A stretch of 64,000 nucleotides of DNA. Source: Clostridia bacterium. GTDB taxonomy: Bacteria; Bacillota; Clostridia; Christensenellales; CAG-138. The notes beneath the pieces are model-generated. The model was not told where the DNA came from. It saw only the letters and a program-made list of their open reading frames with translations, and did no database searches. The stretch is from the NCBI GenBank assembly GCA_016293975.1, contig JAEDCW010000001.1, forward strand, positions 1 through 64,000. Reading direction: 5' to 3'. The first letter of the stretch is position 1; each line of letters begins with the position of its first letter. Of the stretch, positions 60,032 to 64,000 are shown piece after piece. The position numbers were made by a program, and so were the translations under genes.

Positions 60032-60054
60032 AAAGGACGCTGTTAACGTCCTTT
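60032..60054 (-). terminator. Intrinsic terminator after rpmE
   Basis: Stem AAAGGACG / CGTCCTTT with a seven-base loop, followed on the minus strand by T-rich sequence. About 20 bases past the rpmE stop. Confidence 0.75.
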
Positions 60055-60075
60055 ATGTCTTGTCTTTGACTAAGA

Positions 60076-60291
60076 TTAGTTCTTCTTTCCGATGCCGTAA
60101 CGCTTGTTGAAACGGTCTACACGTCCGCCTGTATCAACGAGCTTCTGACGGCCCGTATAGAACGGATGGCACTTGGAGCAGATTTCTACCTTGAGCTCGC
60201 CTTTTACCGAGCCGGATACGAAAGTCTCTCCACAAGCACAACGTACAACGCATTCGCCGTACGAGGGATGGATGTCCTTCTTCATGTTCAT
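60076..60291 (-). CDS. rpmE: Ribosomal protein L31 (zinc form)
   Basis: 71 residues. The zinc-binding cysteines (CAC near residues 18-20 and C-x2-C at 38-41) are all kept, so this is the C+ paralog used when zinc is sufficient. Conserved [14 protein letters not shown] is present. The gene has AGGAGA before the ATG and its own terminator. In many Clostridia it lies just before yqhQ-prmC-prfA; here it is about 36 kb away and alone. Confidence 0.96.
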   Translation of the reverse strand: MNMKKDIHPSYGECVVRCACGETFVSGSVKGELKVEICSKCHPFYTGRQKLVDTGGRVDRFNKRYGIGKKN

Positions 60292-60475
60292 TACTCTCCT
60301 ATGTTATTTGCTGGGCGCAGGGCGATATGCCGCCCTCCTGCTGCAACGGAGCGCTATAAAAGCGCACCCCTCGAGCTACAGCAATGCTCGAACTTATACA
60401 TTTTATACTGTAACCCGCGTTTTTGCAATACTTAATTTTGGTATATTACCGAAATTTCTCGCAATTTTAAGCGTT

Positions 60476-61297
60476 TTAGACCTCGGAGGAGCATATGTGC
60501 ACGAAATCATGTCCCTCGAGCATTTTCCCCGCAAGCCTTGAGGCTTCAAAGTCGGCATACAACCCTATCATAGCAGAGCCCGACCCCGTCATTACCGCTC
60601 CCAATGCACCCGTACTTAAAAGCTCCTCCTTGAGCAGAGCCAATTCGGGTCTCTCGGCAAACGCCGCACTCTCGAGCGAATTGTTCATGTGACGGGCAAG
60701 CGCTATCATATCGCCGCACTCGTATGCCCTCCTTGCCGCATCCGTATCTACAGGCGCACAAGGCAAATTAAGCCTCGAAAACAACCTCGCCGTACTTATA
60801 CCATATGAATCCTTAACCATGACGAGCGGAAGCGCCTTATGCACAACAGGTGTCATAAGCTCGCCCCTGCCGCGGCATACGGCAGTCTGCCCATGCAAGC
60901 AGAAAGGCACGTCTGCACCCACCTCCAGTGCGATTTGATAAAGCTTCTCCTCGCTCAAGAGGCCGTACATTCTCTGCATTCCCCTAAGTACCGCCGCCGC
61001 GTCTGCAGAACCCCCTCCGAGACCTGCCTCTGCCGGTATGCGCTTTAATACCCTTATGTCGGCAGCATACGAGCCGCTCTCTCTCATGTAAGCTTTTGCC
61101 GCGCGTGTCACGGTATTCTCACTCGGCATACCCGAAATATCGAAGCCGACACTGAGCGTATCCGCACTCTCCATGTACACCACGTCGCAGAGGTCGTCGA
61201 CTGTATGCATAAGCGTACACAGCTCGTGATAGCTGTCTTCTCGCTTTCCCTCTACACTGAGCGCAATATTAACTTTTGCGGGGGCAAGAAGCTTCAT
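60476..61297 (-). CDS. ispE: 4-diphosphocytidyl-2-C-methyl-D-erythritol kinase
   Basis: 273 residues, GHMP kinase of the non-mevalonate isoprenoid pathway. N-terminal LLAPAKVNIALSV, the ATP loop PAEAGLGGGSADAA, the DVPFC segment and the C-terminal MTGSGSAMIGLY are characteristic. The start chosen (61297) gives the usual MKLLAPAKVN N-terminus; an ATG nine codons earlier lacks a ribosome site. Divergent to spoIIR. Confidence 0.94.
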   Translation of the reverse strand: MKLLAPAKVNIALSVEGKREDSYHELCTLMHTVDDLCDVVYMESADTLSVGFDISGMPSENTVTRAAKAYMRESGSYAADIRVLKRIPAEAGLGGGSADAAAVLRGMQRMYGLLSEEKLYQIALEVGADVPFCLHGQTAVCRGRGELMTPVVHKALPLVMVKDSYGISTARLFSRLNLPCAPVDTDAARRAYECGDMIALARHMNNSLESAAFAERPELALLKEELLSTGALGAVMTGSGSAMIGLYADFEASRLAGKMLEGHDFVHICSSEV

Positions 61298-61362
61298 AAC
61301 CCGTGCGACCTTTCTTTTTCTCATGTTTAGGAATCGGTTTTTTCAGATTATACCATACATAT

Positions 61363-61391
61363 GTTTAAAAGCGCGATATATGGCAATAATC
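61363..61391 (+). promoter_or_regulatory. Candidate forespore sigma-F promoter for spoIIR
   Basis: GTTTA (61363-61367) and GGCAATAATC (61382-61391), separated by 14 bases, resemble the sigma-F pattern GYWTA and GGCnAnnnTW, except that the spacer is slightly short and the last base differs. It lies about 30 bases before the spoIIR ATG, and spoIIR is sigma-F controlled in Bacillus. Confidence 0.35.
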
Positions 61392-61419
61392 CGTTTAACA
61401 CAAACGGAGGACTTATACT

Positions 61420-61977
61420 ATGACAAAAAAGCTTACAGCGCTCGCGCTTATGATCTCATTGATACTCTCTGTAGGACTCTGTCCCTTCACAACGGCATCA
61501 CAGTCGCAGGGCAGTGACGGCATACTAAGACTTCACATAATCGCAAACAGCGACAGTCGCGATGATCAGCAGGTGAAACTCGTCGTTAGAGATGCCATAC
61601 TCGAATATGCGGCGGATAATTTCACGGCGACCGATGCGGACGAAGCCGTATGTGAGGTCATGGCTTGCGGCGGAGACATACTCATCACAGTCGAAGAGAC
61701 GCTAAAATCCGAAGGTTTCGACTACGGAGCTCAGCTCAAGCTCGGACGTTACGACTTCCCCGACAGATGGTACGGCGACACACTGTATGAGGCGGATGAA
61801 TACAAAGCGCTCAGGGTGGTCCTCGGCGACGGCGCAGGAGAAAACTGGTGGTGTGTAATATTCCCGCCTTTGTGCATAGTTGATGCAGCCGAGGGAAAAA
61901 CTGAACCGGAGGAAGTACAATTTGAAAGTCTTTTCCTCAAAATACTACGAAGTTTATTCGGAGGTGGAGACAGGTGA
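61420..61977 (+). CDS. spoIIR: Stage II sporulation protein R
   Basis: Secreted signal made in the forespore that triggers SpoIIGA to activate sigma-E in the mother cell. 185 residues: an N-terminal signal peptide (about 1-26), then the SpoIIR core with LRLHIIANSDSRDDQQVKL, a charged middle, and the conserved NWWCVIFPPLC. AACGGAGG stands about ten bases before the ATG. Its stop overlaps the sleB start by four bases. Confidence 0.94.
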   Translation: MTKKLTALALMISLILSVGLCPFTTASQSQGSDGILRLHIIANSDSRDDQQVKLVVRDAILEYAADNFTATDADEAVCEVMACGGDILITVEETLKSEGFDYGAQLKLGRYDFPDRWYGDTLYEADEYKALRVVLGDGAGENWWCVIFPPLCIVDAAEGKTEPEEVQFESLFLKILRSLFGGGDR

Positions 61978-62657
61978 GAAAGCGAGTAATCGCGATCATA
62001 GTTATTGCCGCGACGGTACTTTTGCTGGCATCAAGTGCGTTCGGCGCAACCCTCAGATACGGGTCAAGGGGGAAAGACGTGACGACACTCCAGACCAAGT
62101 TGAAGCGTTGGGGCTACTACAGCGGAAATGTTGATGGGATATTCGGGCCCCAGACGCAATCCGCTGTTAAAAGCTTTCAGAAGAAAAACGGCCTCGCTGT
62201 GGACGGCATGGTCGGTCCTGCGACCGCAAAGGCACTCGGAATGACATTGAGCGGATCGTCCTCAGGAAGCTCTTCCGGGTCTTCGGGGTCTTCCGGCTCT
62301 GTTAACTCAAGCGATTTGAATCTTTTGGCAAGGCTTGTATACGGCGAGGCGCGCGGAGAACCATATAAGGGTCAGGTGGCAGTTGCGGCAGTCGTGCTCA
62401 ACAGAGTCAAGAGCGCATCTTTTCCCAACTCGATAGCCGGGGTTATCTATCAGAGCGGCGCATTCTCCGTTGTTGCAGACGGACAGATCAATCTTACCCC
62501 GAACGAAAACGCATACAATGCCGCACGCGACGCACTCAACGGATGGGACCCGACAAACGGATGTCTCTACTACTATAACCCTGACAAGACGTCAAACAAG
62601 TGGATGCTTTCAAAACCCATAGCCCTTAGAATAGGCAAGCACGCTTTCTGCAGGTAG
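61974..62657 (+). CDS. sleB: Spore cortex-lytic enzyme SleB
   Basis: 227 residues from a GTG that overlaps the spoIIR stop (GTGA), with GGAGGTGG upstream. Signal peptide (about 1-23), one PG_binding_1 repeat (about 24-85, LRYGSRGKDVTTLQTKL), a Ser/Gly linker, and a SleB/CwlJ hydrolase_2 domain with LARLVYGEARGEPYKGQ containing the catalytic Glu. It is a lytic transglycosylase that degrades cortex during germination and needs YpeB, encoded next. Confidence 0.95.
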   Translation: MRKRVIAIIVIAATVLLLASSAFGATLRYGSRGKDVTTLQTKLKRWGYYSGNVDGIFGPQTQSAVKSFQKKNGLAVDGMVGPATAKALGMTLSGSSSGSSSGSSGSSGSVNSSDLNLLARLVYGEARGEPYKGQVAVAAVVLNRVKSASFPNSIAGVIYQSGAFSVVADGQINLTPNENAYNAARDALNGWDPTNGCLYYYNPDKTSNKWMLSKPIALRIGKHAFCR

Positions 62658-62666
62658 GTGAGAGTT

Positions 62667-63992
62667 ATGAATGCAAAGAAAACAACAGCTATAGTTGTAC
62701 CCCTGCTCCTGGGCATTGCGCTCATAGGCACAGTGATTTGGGGCGCACGAGCCGAACAGATGGCAGAGACCTACAAGACAAATGCAGAGGCCATGTACTC
62801 ACGCGCCTACTATGAGCTCGCAGATGACCTTGCATCGCTTGAGCTCTCGTTGTCAAAGCTCGTGGCGACCAATTCCCACAGCAGGACTATACTGCTCCTC
62901 GACGACGTTTGGCGTTACAGCGGATCCTGCACGAGCCTTCTCTCGCAGATACCCGCTTCACATACCGACACGGCTGACCTCAACAGCTTCATGATAAGAG
63001 TTGGCGATTACTGCCGCTCGTTAACTAAAAAGGTCTTGAGCGGAAAGCCTTTTTCAGAGGAGGATGTCTCACAGCTTAACTCCATGTATAAAGAGTGCGT
63101 TGCTCTCAGCAAAACCGTCAGCGACCGCATAGCAAACGGCGATATGCCGGTTGAAGCCATAGTGTCCGATAAGTACTATGAAAGCTCCGACCATGCATTC
63201 AAGGGCTCGGACGAGGAGCAAAAATTTCCAACGCTGATGTATGACGGGCCCTTCTCCGAAGGCACTCAGAAAGCGCAACCCAAGGGGCTTACGGGAAACG
63301 ATGTCACCGAGGACGAGGCGAAGCAGATAGCAAATGAATTCCTGGGGCTGACAGGCTTTACACTTTCGAGTGAGTCGGAAGGTACTATACCCTCATACGA
63401 CTTTGTCTGTACGCTCAGCGACGGACGCACCGTCGACCTCTCCGTATCCAAAAAGGGCGGTCATGTAGTGTGGTTGCGCACTCAAGCACTAAGCAGCGTT
63501 TCGGGCATACCCGACGAGGAGGGTCAAGAACACTTTGAGGAAGCGGGCAAGGCATTTCTCGAAAGCCGTGGCTATAAAGATATGAAAGCCTCCTACAGTC
63601 AGTACATCGGCGGCTATGCGCTCATCAACTACTGTTGGACTATAGACGACGCAATAGTCTACAACGACCTCGTAAAGGTCTGGATAGACAGGGAGTCAAA
63701 CACGGTGATAGGCTTTGACGCGAGGAATTATCTTTTCTCGCACGAGAAGCGCACATTGGACGAAATCGCAGTAAGTGAGGAGGAAGCGCGGTCACAGCTG
63801 TCTAGCGACCTTTCTGTGCAGTCTCACAGGATGGCGATAATACCCATTACGCCGCAGACAGAGAGCTACTGTCACGAATTTACCTGTAAGCGCGGAGACA
63901 CCGACTATGTCGTCTATATATGCGCAAAAACGGGCGACGAGCTCGAAATATTTAAGATAATCCATACTCCGGAAGGCACTCTCGCGGAGTAA
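62667..63992 (+). CDS. ypeB: Germination protein YpeB
   Basis: 441 residues from the ATG with AGGTGAG upstream; a GTG three codons earlier is in frame but worse placed. One N-terminal membrane helix (about 8-28), a long helical region (about 30-180), then repeated PepSY-type domains (YpeB type, EDEAKQIANEFLGLTGF, and similar later). YpeB is required to place and stabilise SleB in the spore. It starts ten bases after the sleB stop, the standard pairing. The gene ends just before the window end. Confidence 0.93.
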   Translation: MNAKKTTAIVVPLLLGIALIGTVIWGARAEQMAETYKTNAEAMYSRAYYELADDLASLELSLSKLVATNSHSRTILLLDDVWRYSGSCTSLLSQIPASHTDTADLNSFMIRVGDYCRSLTKKVLSGKPFSEEDVSQLNSMYKECVALSKTVSDRIANGDMPVEAIVSDKYYESSDHAFKGSDEEQKFPTLMYDGPFSEGTQKAQPKGLTGNDVTEDEAKQIANEFLGLTGFTLSSESEGTIPSYDFVCTLSDGRTVDLSVSKKGGHVVWLRTQALSSVSGIPDEEGQEHFEEAGKAFLESRGYKDMKASYSQYIGGYALINYCWTIDDAIVYNDLVKVWIDRESNTVIGFDARNYLFSHEKRTLDEIAVSEEEARSQLSSDLSVQSHRMAIIPITPQTESYCHEFTCKRGDTDYVVYICAKTGDELEIFKIIHTPEGTLAE

Positions 63993-64000
63993 TCCGCCCA

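Noticed and set aside
1..64000. CRISPR arrays, tRNA, rRNA, insertion sequences
   Set aside because: No regular direct repeats with spacers, no cloverleaf or rRNA cores and no transposase-like frames were seen on reading.

Overview
The window looks like a chromosomal segment of an anaerobic, endospore-forming Clostridia-type Firmicute with moderate GC content. Grounds: spoIIR, sleB and ypeB in one cluster; a Gram-positive type addB; the yqhQ-prmC-prfA-sua5-rpiB-upp housekeeping order typical of Clostridia; ornithine fermentation genes; strong AGGAGG ribosome sites; and sigma-A type promoters, many with an extended -10. No rRNA, tRNA, CRISPR array or insertion sequence was recognised. I do not assign a genus.

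Layout. 1-7.6 kb (minus): a peptide ABC transporter, oppA-terminator-promoter-oppBCDF. Two subunits are abnormal. OppC carries a seven-repeat RCC1-like beta-propeller in its first extracytoplasmic loop. OppF, cut by the window edge, carries about 200 extra helical residues between Walker A and the Q-loop. 7.8-18.5 kb (plus): a membrane-anchored propeller-like protein, radA, a DUF421/DUF4363 pair, a SLOG protein on an apparently leaderless transcript, corA, murA, thpR and addB without addA. 18.5-24.1 kb (minus): the yqhQ-prmC-prfA-sua5-phosphatase-rpiB-upp operon. 24.2-25.9 kb (plus): an EamA transporter and a YdcF-like protein. 26.3-29.3 kb (minus): response regulator, histidine kinase, thyA and dfrA in one overlapping operon.

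29.4-36.3 kb: an amidase and a lipoprotein on the plus strand, interleaved with a minus-strand phage-packaging-like set (terminase large subunit, portal, a 50-residue protein and a 74-residue protein) with no capsid, tail or integrase genes, then a two-gene chromate transporter. 36.5-38.1 kb (minus): a small membrane protein, an anti-sigma-like protein and an ECF sigma factor. 38.2-48.3 kb (plus): the oxidative ornithine pathway ord-ortA-ortB-oraS-oraE, a GlmL/MutL-type gene, an ornithine racemase, ornithine carbamoyltransferase and alanine racemase. Together these would convert L-ornithine (possibly derived from citrulline) through D-ornithine, 2,4-diaminopentanoate and 2-amino-4-oxopentanoate to D-alanine and acetyl-CoA; alanine racemase could then take D-alanine back to L-alanine.

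48.4-51.5 kb (plus): a GH13 alpha-glucosidase-type enzyme, a zinc-ribbon membrane protein, a DUF1858 protein and QueT. 51.6-57.4 kb (minus): two cell-wall hydrolases (M23 with G5; NlpC/P60 with peptidoglycan-binding repeats), then walJ-CPBP protease-rlmH-ybaK. 57.5-61.3 kb: udk (plus), then a PfkB kinase, a GNAT protein, rpmE and ispE (minus). 61.4-64 kb (plus): spoIIR-sleB-ypeB.

The most unusual content is the modified Opp transporter. Next come the isolated packaging-like genes, the leaderless SLOG gene, and the hairpin without a ribosome site in front of the mutase-associated glmL gene. All calls are from reading the sequence; no database search was run.
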